A program made the translations under genes and the position numbers. Positions 12,372-12,372 of a stretch of 12,372 bases of DNA are shown here, piece after piece. Numbering within the stretch: the stretch's first letter is position 1; each line of letters starts with the position of its first letter. This DNA comes from an uncultured Microcaldota archaeon (lineage in GTDB: Archaea > Micrarchaeota > Micrarchaeia > Anstonellales > Bilamarchaeaceae): the NCBI GenBank assembly GCA_903835325.1, contig CAILMU010000100.1:1-12372 (forward strand), given 5' to 3'. The notes below the pieces were generated by a model. That model saw only the letters and a list, made by a program, of their open reading frames with translations, made no database searches and had not been told where the DNA came from.

Positions 12372-12372
12372 A

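Overview
The window looks archaeal. Several genes sit about 25 bases downstream of a TATA-like box and start at or next to the predicted transcription start with no Shine-Dalgarno site (leaderless). Genes inside operons instead carry GGTGA or GGAGG sites. The protein families agree with this: FmdE, an MTH895-type small thioredoxin, and CARDB/PKD surface proteins rich in N-glycosylation sequons. The phylum cannot be fixed from sequence alone. A DPANN-like archaeon (for example Micrarchaeota or Diapherotrites) or another environmental archaeon would fit. No rRNA, tRNA, CRISPR array or transposase was found.

Left part (84-4931) is a compact metal(loid)/thiol-redox island of eleven genes in three transcription units. 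A minus-strand operon encodes an ArsR repressor with a CVC metal site, a 2[4Fe-4S] ferredoxin, an FmdE-domain protein with a zinc ribbon, and a TauE/SafE anion exporter. From the same 60-bp intergenic region, with one shared TATA-like element and one palindrome, a plus-strand pair runs outward: an MTH895-type thioredoxin and an ArsP/DUF318 permease. A second plus-strand operon follows: another ArsR, a CPYC glutaredoxin, a DUF2892 membrane protein, a small Fe-S protein and a class I SAM methyltransferase. Its promoter carries a 28-bp near-palindrome at the predicted transcription start. The combination of sensors, thiol reductants, electron carriers, a methyltransferase and two exporters suggests inducible detoxification of a soft metal or metalloid, arsenic being the leading guess. 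The substrate is not proven.

Middle part (4933-9100) is a minus-strand unit for the cell surface. It contains a lipoprotein with a PepSY-like C-terminus, then a 1159-residue secreted protein (FN3-like domain, six CARDB repeats, two PKD domains and an unassigned C-terminal domain). A short VKOR-like fragment follows at its end.

Right part (9161-12372) holds a direct repeat of about 259 bp in two copies (about 92% identical by hand count). Each copy carries a promoter region plus the first 64 codons of a membrane-anchored protein. The right copy continues into a family 3 solute-binding domain that ends early at a TAG beside the window edge. The left copy is cut off. Between them, on the opposite strand, lies a 764-residue membrane-anchored beta-propeller/Big_5 protein whose stop codon is 8 bases from the left breakpoint. 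This points to a local duplication or rearrangement that may still be able to recombine.
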